A stretch of DNA of 64,000 bases from Thinopyrum elongatum. Lineage: Eukaryota; Streptophyta; Magnoliopsida; Poales; Poaceae. The position numbers were made by a program, and so were the translations under genes. The stretch is from the NCBI GenBank assembly GCA_011799875.1, contig CM022300.1, forward strand, positions 234,248,807-234,312,806. Reading direction: 5' to 3'. A model generated the notes under the pieces. The model was not told where the DNA came from. It was given only the letters and a program-made list of their open reading frames with translations, and searched no databases. This document shows, in pieces, positions 11,859 to 23,875 of the stretch. Each line of letters begins with the position of its first letter. Positions within the stretch are counted from its first letter, which is position 1.

Positions 11859-13152
11859 ATGAACCGTCTTCTTCGCCACAGTCAATCGGCCGACTTCGAC
11901 TCCGCCCCCAGCGACCCCTTCGTCGTCACTCCCATGGCTCGTGCCCCGCCGGCCGCCGCCCGTCGGTCGCTGCCGAGCGCGGCAAGCAGGCCGCCACCGT
12001 ACCCGCGGCCTCCTCTTCCTCAACTCCAGCCCGCGGCATCCAGCTGCCGGGGCCCCCCTGCTGCCCCCTCTCGTGCACCCGCGACCGTCCTCCGCACGGC
12101 TGGCAGCGAGCTGGTCCCATGCCTTGACCTCGGCGCTCCCGGCAACTTCGCGCTCCCGCGCCTCGACGCCGGCTCCTCCACCGTCGCTGGCCTCCCTGCC
12201 TTCATCTCCCACCATTTTCACCGCAAGCTCGAGCTAGAGACTGGTAACTACTCCAAGTGGCGCCAGTTGTTCTATTTCATCTGCTGTAAACATAATGTGC
12301 AGCACCACCTCGACGTCGCCACTCCACCGCTCGAGGAAAGCGCGGTCTGGCGAAACGATGATATTACCATTCTACTCTGGGTGATCGCTGAAGACCTCCA
12401 GGACGTTGTCATGTTACCGGAGAGCACCGCCCACGACGTCTGGGTCCAGCTCCACATGCTATTCCGCGACAACCAACCGGGGCACGCCATCATCCTAGAG
12501 GCAGAGTTCTGCAATATGCTGCACGGCGACCTCTCCGTCGCTGAATACAACCGTCGGCTCAAGGCGCTTGCCAATGCACTCGGTGAGGTGGACACTCCTA
12601 TCTCCGACCATGCCCTCACCCTCCAGCTCATCCGTGGGCTTAGCCGCCGCTTCCAGGTGATTGCGACGCTTCTGCCGATGTAGAATCCCTTTCAGACCTT
12701 CATTCAGGCTCGCTCGCGGCTGATCATGGAGGAGTTGTCCGCCAACGAGCGGACTCGCATGGACGGGCAGGGCGTCGGCCCTCTGACTGCGCTCACCATC
12801 GGCCACGCGCTCGACCACGTCGGTGATCACGGCGGTGCCACCACCACCGACAAAGGCAAGGGCCCCGCCTCCTCTCCTACCGGTGACAAGGGCTCTCGCG
12901 GCCATGGCCGTAGACACTGCCATGGGCGTGGCGCTTGCGGCTCCTCATTGAGTGGCCCCAACACCGGTGGCCGTGGCACACCCACTCCTGCTCCCGCGAA
13001 CGCTCGCCCATGGCTGGGCTACTTCGCACCATGGGACACGCCCTTCCCTCCCCATCCGCCGCAGCTCTGTGCGTCGTGGTCCGCCCCCAATGCCGCCGGG
13101 GTTCTCGGGCCTCGTCCACCTCCGTCACACCAGGAGTACCACGTCGCAGCGC
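11859..13152 (+). pseudogene. Copia gag (5' part of gag-pol), one nonsense codon, cut by an insertion
   Basis: The ATG at 11859 has a good plant context (CCACCATGAAC) and lies 35 bp after the LTR. After a Ser/Pro/Arg-rich N-terminus comes a Copia gag core (about residues 120-285), with motifs such as YSKWRQLFYF, DVWVQLHMLF and VAEYNRRLKALANAL, as in the UBN2/Retrotran_gag families. A TAG at 12681-12683 interrupts the frame where Gln is expected. The same frame then continues to 13152 through a Gly/His/Arg-rich tail, where the family X element is inserted. The frame resumes after 18564, so gag and pol were one ORF. I saw no clear CCHC knuckle. The gag would form the particle shell. Confidence 0.85.
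12681..12683 (+). other. in-frame TAG in Copia gag
   Basis: A TAG between Met and Asn-Pro-Phe codons. The same frame continues with recognisable gag, so this is a point nonsense mutation. A Gln codon (CAG) is the likely ancestor. Confidence 0.6.
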
Positions 13153-14795
13153 TGATGTCTACTACACAACTTGTTCTTGTAGACTCGTGTTGGGCCTCCA
13201 AGCGCAAAGTTTTGTAAGACAGTAGCAATTTTCCCTCAAGTGGATGACCTAAGGTTTATCAATCCGTGGGAGGCATAGGATGAAGATGGTCTCTCTCAAA
13301 CAACCCTGCAACCAAATAACAAAAAGTCTCTTGTGTCCCCAACACACCAAATACAATGGAAATTTGTATAGGTGCACTAGTTCGGCGAAGAGATGGTGAT
13401 ACAAGCGTAGTAATGATAGTAGATATTGATTTTTGCAATAGGAACAATAAAAATAGCAAGGTAGCAATTGATAAAATGGAGCACAAACGGTATTGCAATG
13501 CTTGAAAATGAGGCCTAGGGTCCGTACTTTCGCTAGTGCAATCTCTCAACAATGCTAATATAATTGGATCATATAACCATCCCTCAAAGTGCGATGAAGA
13601 ATCACTCCAAAGTTCTTATCTAGCGGAGAACATAAGAAGAAATTGTTTGTAGCTATTCTTTCCGATCGATCTATCCAAGAGTTCGTACTAAAATAACACC
13701 AAGTTATTCTGTCCGATTGATCTATCAAGAGTTCGTACTAAAATAATACCAAGTTATTCTTTCCGATTGATCTATCAAGAGTCCGTACTAGAATAACACC
13801 AAAGCAAATTCAGATTCATAATACTCAATCCAACACAAAGAACCTCAATGAGTGCCCCAAGATTTCTACCGGAGAAACAAAAGACGAGAACGTGTATCAA
13901 CCCCTATGCATAGATTAGCCCAATGTCACCTCAGGAATCCACGAGTTGAGTGCCAAAACACATATCAAGTGAATCAATATGATACCCCATTGTCACCACG
14001 GGTATTCTAGCAAGACATACATCAAGTGTTCTCAAATCCATAAAAGTATTCAATCCGATAAGAACAAAATCTCAAAGGGAAAACTCAATTCACAACAAGA
14101 TAGAGAGGGGAAAACACCATATGATCCAACTATATTAACAAAGACCGCGATACATCAAGATCGTGACATCTCAAGAACACGAGAGAGAGAGAGAGAGATT
14201 AAACACATAGCTACTGGTAGAAACCCTCAGCCCTGAGGGTGGACTACTCCCTCCTCATCATGGTGGCCACCGGGATGATGAAGATGGCCACCGGTGATGA
14301 TTTCCCCCTCCGGCAGGGTGCCGAAATAGGGTCTAGATTGGTTTTTCGTGGCTACAGAGGCTTGCGGCTACAGAACTTCTGATCTAGGGTTACCCCGAGG
14401 GTTTTTGGAATATTTGGGAATTTATAGGGCGAAGAGGCGGTGTGGGAGGCCACTGAGGTGGGCACAACCCACCTGGGCACGCCTGGGCCCCCAGGCGCGC
14501 CCTGGTGGGTTGTGCTCCCCTCGGAGCTCCCCTCTGGTACTTCTTTGGCCCACCGGGTGTCTTCTGGTCCAGAAAAAATCTCCAAAAAGTGTCACTGCGT
14601 TTGGACTCCATTTGGTATTGATTTTCTGCAATGTAAAAAACAAGCAAAAAACAGCAACTGGCACTGGGCACTATGTCAATAGGTTAGTCCCAAAAAATGA
14701 TATAAAGTTGCTATAAAATGATTGTCAAACATCTAAGAATGATAATATAACGGCATGAACACTTCATAAATTATAGATACGTTGGAGACGTATCA
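13153..14795 (-). repeat. family X 3' LTR (complete)
   Basis: 1643 bp. Its minus-strand start, TGATACGTCTCC at 14795, is preceded by a GCTTGGGGATGC tract (plus 14796-14807), the expected polypurine-like position. It includes a 50-bp tandem repeat at 13652-13802 and a GA microsatellite near 14182. Its first 438 bp are repeated at 18127-18564. Confidence 0.85.
13652..13802. repeat. 50-bp tandem repeat (three copies) inside a family X LTR
   Basis: Units begin about 13652, 13703 and 13753. Each contains TTATTCT.TCCGAT.GATCTATC and AGAGT.CGTACTA.AATAA. The first unit has extra bases. Confidence 0.75.
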
Positions 14796-17700
14796 GCATC
14801 CCCAAGCTTAATTCCTACTCGTCCTCGAGTAGGTAAATGATAAAAGAAATAATTTATGAAGTGTGAATGCTAGCAAAATGCATAAGTTTGATCAATGATA
14901 TTTTCAATCGCTTTTTCTAGCATCATAACAGCAACTCTTTCTCATAAAACTTATCATGATAAAGTAGCAATTGAAAATGAAATTTTTGTTGTGGAAAGCT
15001 ACCTATCATATTCATCATATACTCTTTCTTTTGTAGCATGGACATTTGGACTTGAATGATTCAAAGCAATAGTCTATAATTTGACATGAAGACACCAATA
15101 CTCAAGCATATCAACAAGCAACCATGTCTTTCAAAATATCAACACTAAAGAAAGTTATCCCTAGCACATCATGCTCAATCATTGATCCATTCGCAAAACA
15201 CACTCACATATTAGCTACATCCAATGCTCAAGTACGATCATAGTGCCCCTTTGTTGGTGCTTTATAAGAGAAGATGGAGACTCAAATAAAAATAAAAATT
15301 GCATAAAGTAAATAGATAGGCCCTTCGCAGAGGGAAGTAGGGATTTGTAGAGGTGCCAGATCTCAAAGCTTAAATTGAGAGATAAAATTTTTGAGAGGCA
15401 TACTTTTCCCGTCAACGAAAACGACCGAGTAATTCCCAACACTTTCCATGCTAGATGTATCATAGGCGGTTCCCAAACAGAAAATAAGGTTTATTCCTTT
15501 TTCCACCATTCTTTCACGATCCATGGCTAGCCGTATCCACGGGTGCCCTCCATACCAACACTTTCCAAGGAATTTAATATTTGACAACATAAAGTAAATT
15601 CATTTTTCATTTCGGGACTGGGCATCCCTAATACCTTTGTCGTACTCTCATGCAATGACAAGTGAATAAACACTCATCTTGAGAATAACACATCTAGCAT
15701 GGAAAATATTGGCCACCCCCTGCTGCTTCATGAGCGGTACGAGCACACAAAAAGGAAATTTATTTTGAAAATTAGAGATGGCACATACAAATTTGCTTAG
15801 AATGGCACGGGAATACCGCATAAAGGTAGGTATGGTGGACTCATGTGGCAAAACTGGGTTTAGGGATTTTGGATGCACAAGTAGTATTCCCACTTAGTAC
15901 AAATGGAGGCTAGCAAATAGATTGAGAAGCAACCAACCAAGAAACAAAAATTCACATAAACGAGCATTGAGCATAACTAACACCGAATAATGCACCACAA
16001 GTAGGATGTAATTTCATTGCATAACTATTGACTTTCATGCTTGCATAGGGAATCACAAACCTTAACACCAATATTCTTACTAAAGCATAATTACTCACCA
16101 ACATGACTCACATATTATTATCTCCATATCGCAAAACTATTGCAAGGAATCAAACTTATCATATCCAGTGATCTACATGAAAGTTTTTATTATATCCTTC
16201 TTGAATATCCATTACTTTGGGACTAAATTTATGTATTACCATTGCTACTAACAAGCTCTCAAATAAGTTTAAGTGAAGCATGAGAGCAAATGACAAACTA
16301 CTCCAAAGAGATACAGGTGAAGATCAAATGAGTAGTTAAGTAAATGGGTAGCTGATTGAGGACTCTCTCTTATTTAAAACTTTCAGATCTAAGTATTTTA
16401 TTAAAACAGCAAGCAAAACAAAATAAAATTACATTATAAGAATAGCACACATCATGTGAAGAAGCAAAAACTTAGGCTCAACCGAGGCTAACCGATAATT
16501 GTTGATGAAGAAAGGTGGGATGCCTACCGGGGCATCCCCAAGCTTAGATGCTTGGGACTTCTTGGATTATTAACTTGGGATGCCTTGGGCATCCCCAAGC
16601 TTGAGCTTTTGTGTATCCTTAATTCCTTTTATATCACGGTTTCCCTAAATCTTAAAAACTTCATCCACACAAAACTCAACAAAAACTCGTGAGATAAGTT
16701 AGTATAAATCAATGCAAAAACCTTATCATTCTATACTGTAGCAAATCACTAAAATTATTATTCAAAATTTAATACTAAATGCCTCTGCATATTTAATACT
16801 CCTATCCTCAAATAGAATCATTAAACAAGCAAACATATGCAAAACAATGCGAACATAACAGCAATCTGTCTAAACAGGACAGTCTGTAAAGAGTGCAATT
16901 GTACTCATACTTCCCTAACTCCAAATTTTTTGAAAATTTACCACACTATAGAATATTTATCATTTCTTATTGTGCAAAAGGTTTCAAAATTTTATCACAT
17001 TCTGACTTTTCTGGATAATTATTGCAACAGTGATAAACTTTCTGTTTTGAAACAGCAACTCATATATTTGCAAAATAAGCATGGTGATGGCTATCCTTGC
17101 CACTTTTATTGAAATAAAATATGTAAAAAATTATTATAAATAACAGCAAGCAAATCCTAATGAAATAAAATGACTCTCCAAGCAAAACTCATATCATGTG
17201 ACGAATGAAAATATAGCTCCAAGTGAGGTTACCGATAATGTTGAAGACGAAAGAGGGGATGCCTTCCCGGGCATCCCAAAGCTTAGTTGCTTGGATCTTC
17301 CTTGAATATTTCCTTGGGGTGCCTTGGGCATCCCCAAGATTAGGGTCTTGTCACTTCTTATTCTCCTCATATCGATATCTCACCCAAAACTTGAAAAGTT
17401 CAATCACACAAAACTTAACAGAACTTCGTGAGATGGGTTAGTATGATAAAGACAAATAATTCACTTTGGTAGTGTCAAAGACAAGATTCATAATTTTTCT
17501 CACACAATTCCTACTGTACTCTAAAATTTCCACAATTTATATTAAGCAATATAAGCCATAGAAACTAGAAAACAAGCAAATTATGCATTGAAAACAGAAT
17601 CTGTCAAAAACAGAACAGTACGTCAAGATCTGAATTAAGGTCATACTTTTGTAACTCCAAAAATTCTGAAAAATTGGGACAACGTAGAAAATTTGTATGC

Positions 17701-18126
17701 CCATAAACTGTAAAAATTTCATAATTTTTCCACATTCCAGTAAAAGACAGGAATTTCTGGAATGGACGCCAAAGTTTCTGTTTTTGCACAGAATCAAGTC
17801 AACTATCATCCACACTATCCCAAAGGCTTTACTTGGCACTTTATTGAAACAAAAGCTATAAAACAAGATCACTACATTAGCCTAATCATGTGAACACACA
17901 AAAACAGTAGGTAAAAGTGTTGGGTTGTCTCCCAACAAGCGCTTTTCTTTACTGTCTTTTAGCTAGGCATGATGATTTTAATGATGCTCACATAAAAGAT
18001 AAGAATTGAAACACAAAGAGAGCATCATGAAGCATATGACTAGCACATTTAAGTCTAACCCACTTCCTATGCATAGGTATTTTGTGAGAAAACAAGTTAT
18101 GGGAACAAGAATCAACTAGCATAGGA
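14796..18126 (-). other. non-coding internal region of the family X element
   Basis: 3.3 kb of AT-rich sequence without credible coding. It holds GCATCCCCAAGCTTA-type motifs next to the LTR and again near 16540, 16590 and 17270-17330. The same motifs occur on the plus strand at 47530-47560. This corresponds to the 3' untranslated zone between pol and the LTR in this family. Confidence 0.65.
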
Positions 18127-18564
18127 AGGCTTGCGGCGGCGGAACTTCTGATCTAGGGTTACCCCGAGGGTTTTTGGAATATTTGAGAATTTATAGGGCG
18201 AAGAGGCGGTGCGGGAGGCCACCTAGGTGGGCACAACCCACCTGGGCGCGCCTGGGCTCTCAGGTGCGCCCTGGTGGGTTGTGCTCCCCTCGGAGCTCCC
18301 CTCTGGTACTTCTTTGGCCCACCGGGTGTCTTCTGGTCAAGAAAAAATCCCCAAAAAGTTTCGCTGCGTTTGGACTCCGTTTGGTATTGATTTTCTGCGA
18401 TGTAAAAAACAAGCAAAAAACAGCAACTGGCACTGGGCACTATGTCAATAGGTTAGTCCCAAAAAATGATATAAAGTTGCTATAAAATGATTGTAAAGCA
18501 TCTAAAAATGATAATATAACGGCATGAATACTTCATAAATTATAGATACGTTGGAGACGTATCA
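18127..18564 (-). repeat. family X 5' LTR, truncated to its first 438 bp
   Basis: It closely matches 14358-14795, including the ...GACGTATCA end. Homology stops abruptly at 18126/18127, where internal sequence begins, marking a deletion breakpoint. Confidence 0.8.
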
Positions 18565-21500
18565 GGCGCCCCCGACCGCTGGAGGGCCCTCTTGGGAGCA
18601 GTACTACCAGCTCAATGCGGCGCTCCACAATTTGTCCATGCAGCAGCAGCACGCCGATGCCGCCCAGGACTGGATCCTTGACACGGGCGCTTCCTCCCAT
18701 GTTGCCGGTAAGGCGACCACCCTCACCTCTTGTTCTTCCCCACTAGCGCATAATTCCCATTGCATCACCGTTGGGGACGAGTCTCGTCTACCCATCACAG
18801 CCGTCGTTCGCGCCGAGCTCGCCTTGTTCACTCTCAACAACATCCTCATCTCACCCACCATCATCTGCAATTTAATTTCCGTTCGCCGCTTTACAATTGA
18901 CAACTCTTGTACTATTGAGTTTGATCCCTATGGTTTCACTGTGAAGGACCTAGCGACCTGGCGCATCATGATGAGGTCCAGTAGCCATGGAGACTTATAT
19001 CCGTTCTTCGGCAAAACCGGCGTCCAGCATGCTCTCTCCGTCGTTGACACCTTGTGGCATCTTCTCTTAGGCCACCCTAGCAATAACTCTATTTCCATTT
19101 TAGCCAAAGACTTCCTTCCATCATGTAATAATGGCGTGAGCAAGTCTAGTATTTGTACTTCATGCCAATTAGGCAAGCAGGCTCGCCTACCTTTTTCTCC
19201 TTCTACTTCTGTAACAATAGCACCATTTCAGTTATTGCATTGTGATTTGTGGACCTCCCCTGTTAGTAGCTTCTCCGGGTTTCAGTATTACTTAGTCATA
19301 CTCGACGACTTCTCCCACTATTATTGGACATTTCCTCTCCGCAACAAGTCCGACACCGCCGATATTATCACACGGTTCTTCACCTATGCCCAAACCCAGT
19401 TCCATATCACCATCCAATGCATGCAATGTGACAACGGCGGCGAGTTCCTCACCACCTCTCTCCGATCACTCTTCTCCAGTTGTGGTGCCTCCTTCCGTCT
19501 CTCTTGCCCTCACACGTCACCTCAAAACGGCAAGGCGGAACGACTCATTCGGACGACCAACGACATCCTACGGGTCTTGCTCATCCATGCCCATCTACCT
19601 CCCCAATTCTGGGTTGAGGCCCTCCACACTACCACCCACGTCCTCAACCGCCGCCCGTTATCAGCCATCGAGCACCAAACACCATACTTCTGCTTGCTAG
19701 GACGCCATCCCACCTACGATCATATTCTGTTGTTCGGGTTCTTGTGTTTCCCCAACATGTATGCTACCAGTCCTCACAAACTCGCCTCCCGTGCAACTCG
19801 TTGTGTCTTCCTCGGGCATGCCCTTGAACACAAGGGCTACCAATGCCTTGGCCGCGACTCTCGGAGTGTCATAGTGTCCCGGCATGTTATGTTCAATGAA
19901 ACCCAATTCCCGTACTCTCCTGCCCCACCTCTCGCATGTACACCCCTGGCCACAGCAAAACCCGCTCCCGCAATCCTCACCGAGTGCCGCGCCCTCCCTA
20001 CCTCAACCGCATCATGTCCCGTATCTTCCGCGGCCATTTCCCCTGCAGCCATTGCGGGGCAGACTCCCTCATCTCCCTCGCCTACTGCGCCCCCAAGCCC
20101 ACGCGGCACCGTCGCTAGCACCATGCCCCACTCACCACCAACCAGCCCACGCGCTGGGCCCCTCACCCCATGCAGCACCACTCCATCCCCTATCGCGCGC
20201 TCGCCCGTGGGCCCCGGTACTATACCCCCATGCAACACCCTCCAGCCTCTCCCGTCGCCCCCGCATGCACGCTCGCCCCCACCGCCCGCGCCCCCACTTC
20301 CACCCCGTGTTGTACCTGTAGCCCCGCCGTCCAACGCCCACGCCATGCGCACAAGGGCCAAGTCTGGCTTCTCTCTGCCTAAACAACACATCTCCCTCCA
20401 CGCCACTACATCCGCCATCAGCCCCATCCCATCCTCCTACCGCGTTGCCCTCAAAGACCCCAACTGGTACAATGCCATGCTCGAGGAATATGATGCGCTA
20501 ATGCAGAATGATACGTGGTGTTTGGTGTCTCGTCCTACATGTGCTAATGTGGTTACATGGAAGTGGGTCTTTCGGCATAAGTTCAACGCCGACAGCATGC
20601 TCGCTCACTACAAGGCTCGGTGGGTACTTTGCTGTTTCATGCAGCAGCCCGACATCGACTACGGCGAGACTTTCAGTCCCGTCGTCAAGCCGGCCACCGT
20701 CCGGACCGTCCTGAGCATCGCTGCCAGGCAGTCCTGGCCCATCCATCAGTTGGACGTGAAGAGCGCCTTCCTCCACGGGCACCTCGCCAAGACCGTCTAC
20801 AGTCAGCAATCAGCCGGCTTCGTCGACTCCGTCCAGCCATCGCACGTGTGTCGCCTCAACCGTCTGCAGTCAGCAATCGGCTGGCCTCGTCGACTCTGTC
20901 TAGCCATCGCACGTGTGTCGCCTCAACTGCTTGCTGTACGGCCTCAAGCAAGCGCCGCGTGCCTGGTTCTCGCGCCTCACCGCCTATCTTCGCACTCTCG
21001 ACTTTGCTGCGTCACGCTCGGACTCATCGTTGTTCATCCTCCGACATGGGCGCCAGCTCACCTACCTACTATTGTACGTGGATGACATCATCCTCACCGC
21101 TAGCTCCGACGCCCTCTTCCAGCGCATCATCGCCTCGCTGCACACTGAGTTCTCCATGACAGACCTCGGTGTTCTGCACCACTTCCTCGGCATCAACATC
21201 ACGACCACGGCGGCTGGGCTCTTCCTCTCACAAGAGCAGTACGCTCTTGAGATACTCGATTGCGCCGGCATGCTCAACTTCAAGCCCATCGCTATGTCGG
21301 TCGACATGCTCGCCAAGCTCTCCGGCGACTCCGGGCCACTCTTCCACGACCCGACGCTCTACCATATCCTGGCAGGTGCTCTCCAGTACATCACGCTCAC
21401 GCGAGCGAAACTGTCTTACGTGGTGCAGCAGTGCTGCCTCTTCATGCACACGCCACGCGTGGCCCACTTCCAGCTCGTCAAGCGCATCTTGCGCTACCTT

Positions 21501-22009
21501 CGCGGGGCCATGCACCTCAGTCTGCAGATTCACCATTCCGCTGCCTCAGAGCTCGTCGCTTACTCGGACGCCGACTGGGCGGGCTGCCCGGACACAGGCA
21601 AGTCCATGTCTGGCTACTGCGTCTTCCACGGCCCAACATGTTCACTTGGTCCTCCAAGCGGTAGAACACGGTGTCCCGCTCTAGCGCCGAGGCTGAGTAC
21701 CGCGCCGTCGCCAACACCGTCGCTGAGTCCGCCTGGCTCCGTCAGCTTCTCGGCAAGCTCCACCAATCATTCACTAGTGCCACAGTCATCTATTGCGACA
21801 ATGTCAGTGCCATGTACATGTCTAGCAATCCCGTGCAGCATCAACGGACGAAACACGTGTAGATCGGCCTACACTTCATGCGCGAACATGTGGCACTTGG
21901 AGAGGTGCGTGTCCAGCACGTCCCCACAAGCTCCCAGTTTGCGGACATCTTCACCAAGGGGCTTCCGACGTCCGTCTTCGGCGAGTTTTGTTCCAGCCTC
22001 AATGTTTGA
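18565..22009 (+). pseudogene. Copia pol: protease, integrase, reverse transcriptase, RNase H
   Basis: Resumes the gag-pol frame after the family X insert. Domains in order: aspartic protease (WILDTGASSH at about 18670); integrase zinc region (LLLGHPS...CTSCQ) and core with D (HCDLW), D (QCDNGGEF) and E (QNGKAER); reverse transcriptase from about 20450, with a Y-D-D box in LLYVDDI (about 21070); RNase H with AYSDADWAG and SSAEAEYRA. A 67-bp tandem duplication (20800-20933) shifts the frame inside reverse transcriptase. An indel near 21640 shifts it back. TAGs at 21662 and 21860 break RNase H. The catalytic residues I could check are present, so the element decayed after insertion. Long ORFs on the other strand (for example 19837-20427) are shadows. 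Confidence 0.9.
20800..20933 (+). repeat. 67-bp tandem duplication in reverse transcriptase
   Basis: CAGTCAGCAATC starts at 20800 and again at 20867. The two 67-bp units differ at a few bases. 67 is not a multiple of three, so the second copy leaves the frame. Confidence 0.8.
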
Positions 22010-22029
22010 GAACCCCATGTTTTGGCTGT

Positions 22030-22044
22030 GGGGAGGGGGGGGGG
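22030..22044 (+). promoter_or_regulatory. polypurine tract of the Copia element
   Basis: An almost pure G run (GGGGAGGGGG and on) ends at the first base of the 3' LTR, TGTTGG at 22045. Confidence 0.75.
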
Positions 22045-23870
22045 TGTTGGAACACGTCGTCAGCCTATTGGAATCGCGACTAACCACAGGACCGCTTCCA
22101 CGGGACGGCTACCAGCGCGTGCACTTCGTGCGTGCCTCCACGATCGCATGCACTGCTGATGTCACTTGAACTACGTCGATATTTCCCCAAAGAGGAAGGG
22201 ATGATGCAGCACAGCTACGGTAGGTATTTCCCTCAGTTATGAAACCAAGGTATCAATCCAGTAGGAGAACCAAGCAACACTATGTAAACGATAACTGCAC
22301 ACAAAGAACAAATACTTGCAACCCGATGCTTATGAGGGGTTGTCAATCCCTCTACAGGTAACGGCACCAGAAATTGTCAAGTTGACGGGATAAAAATTGT
22401 GTAGATTGGATAAATAGATCTCGATAAAACATGAAATAAAATAAGTAACAAAAAAGTGCAGCAAGGTATTTTTGGGTTTTTGGAACAATAGATCTGAAAA
22501 TAAAAGCGAATAAAAATAGATCTCAAAGCAAAAATGATAAAGAATAGACCCGGGGGCCATAGATTTCACTAGTGGCTTCTCTCAAGAAAATAGCACACGG
22601 TGGGTAAACAAATTACTGTTGGGCAATTGATAGAAGATCGAATAATTATGACGATATCCAAGGCAATGATCAATATATAGGCATCACGTCCAAGATTAGT
22701 AGACAGACTCCTGCCCGCATCTACTACTATTACTCCACACATCGACCGCTATCCAGCATACATCTAGTGTATTAAGTTCATGGAAAAACGGAGTAATGCA
22801 ATAAGAACGATGACATGATGTAGACGAGATCTATTCATGTAGGAATAGCACACATCTTGTTATCCTTAATAGCAACGATACATGCGTGTCTTGCTGCCCC
22901 TTCTGTCACTAGGAAAGAACACCGCACGATCGAACCCATCACAAAGCACCTCTTCCCATGGCAAAAAAAATTGATCTAGTTGGCCTAACTAAACCAAGGA
23001 TTCGAAGAAGAAATACGAGGCTATAAATAATCATGCATATAAGAGATCAAAATAAGACTCAAATAATATTCATGGATATACATCTGATCATAATCTCAAA
23101 TTTCATCGGATCCCAACAAACACACCGCAAAAAAGAGTTACATCAAATAGGTCTCCAAGAGACCATTGTATTGAGAATCAAAAGAGAGAGAGGAAGCCAT
23201 CTAGCTACTGCCTACGGACCCATAGGTCTATGATGAACTACTCACGCATCATCGGAGAGGCACCAATGAGGATGATGAACCCCTCCGTGATGGTGTCTAG
23301 ATTAGATCTCATGGTTCTGGAACTTGCGGCGGCTGGATTTGTTTTTCGTCGACTCCCCTAGGGTTTCTGGAATATTTGGGGATTTATAGGGCGAAGAGGC
23401 GGTGCGGGAGGCCACCGAGGGGCCACTATCCCCTGGGCGCGCCCTGGTGGGTTGTGCCCACCTCGGGCCTCCCCTCTGGTACTTCTTTGGCCCAAGTTGT
23501 GTCTTCTGGTCCAAAAAAATCTCCAAAAAGTTTCGATGCGTTTGGACTCCATTTGGTACTGATATTCTGCGAAGTAAAAAACAAGCAAAAAACAACAACT
23601 GGCATTGGGCACTATGTCAATAGGTTAGTCCCAAAAAATGATATAAAGTTGCTATAAAATGATTGTAAAACATCCAAGAATGATAATATAACAGCATGGA
23701 ACAAGCAAAAATTATAGATACGTTGGAGATGTATCAACTGCATGCTCGGCGTGTTAGCTGTTGTAACTAGCCTCACCTCCTCCCTCGTCTCTCTCTCTCT
23801 CTCGTGTAACTGCATATATACCCCTCGAGGGATTGAATACAGAGTGTGGTGATTGCTTCATTCCTTTACT
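22045..23870 (+). repeat. 3' LTR of the Copia element, split by a solo LTR
   Basis: Outer parts 22045-22156 and 23742-23870 match the 5' LTR. The middle is a family X solo LTR with its own TSD. It ends CCTTTACT, followed by the TSD CAGCC. Confidence 0.9.
22157..23736 (-). mobile_element. family X solo LTR
   Basis: 1580 bp. On the plus strand it begins TGATGTCACTTG and ends GAGATGTATCA. TSD ACTGC is present at 22152-22156 and 23737-23741. It is similar to 13153-14795 at both ends, with CTATAAAATGATTGTAAA and TTTATAGGGCGAAGAGGCGG blocks in common. No internal sequence remains, so it formed by LTR-LTR recombination. Confidence 0.88.
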
Positions 23871-23875
23871 CAGCC

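Larger units (their letters stand above)
13153..18564 (-). mobile_element. family X Gypsy element, internally deleted, inserted in Copia gag-pol
   Basis: On the minus strand the termini are TGATACGTC... and ...GACATCA. Flanking 5-mers are AGCGC (13148-13152) and GGCGC (18565-18569), a TSD with one mismatch. It contains a full 3' LTR (13153-14795), internal sequence (14796-18126) and only the first 438 bp of the 5' LTR (18127-18564). The rest of the 5' LTR, the primer-binding site and all of gag-pol are gone, so it is non-autonomous. The internal part has family-typical motifs GGGATGCCTTGGGCATCCCC and CCAAGCTTA, and no coding region. Confidence 0.8.
11586..23870 (+). mobile_element. complete Copia LTR retrotransposon with two nested insertions
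   Basis: LTRs at 11586-11824 and 22045-23870 flank a primer-binding site, a gag-pol region and a G-rich polypurine tract. The 5-bp duplications CAGCC at 11581-11585 and 23871-23875 match exactly and define both ends. The termini are TG...CT, not TG...CA. Nested inside are a family X element in gag-pol (13153-18564) and a family X solo LTR in the 3' LTR (22157-23736). Without these inserts the element is about 5.3 kb. Domain order is gag, protease, integrase, reverse transcriptase, RNase H, which is Copia order. It is inactivated by stops, a frameshifting duplication and an indel. Confidence 0.9.

Noticed and set aside
19837..20427. 196-residue Gly-rich minus-strand ORF
   Set aside because: Shadow of the Pro/Ser-rich linker of Copia pol.
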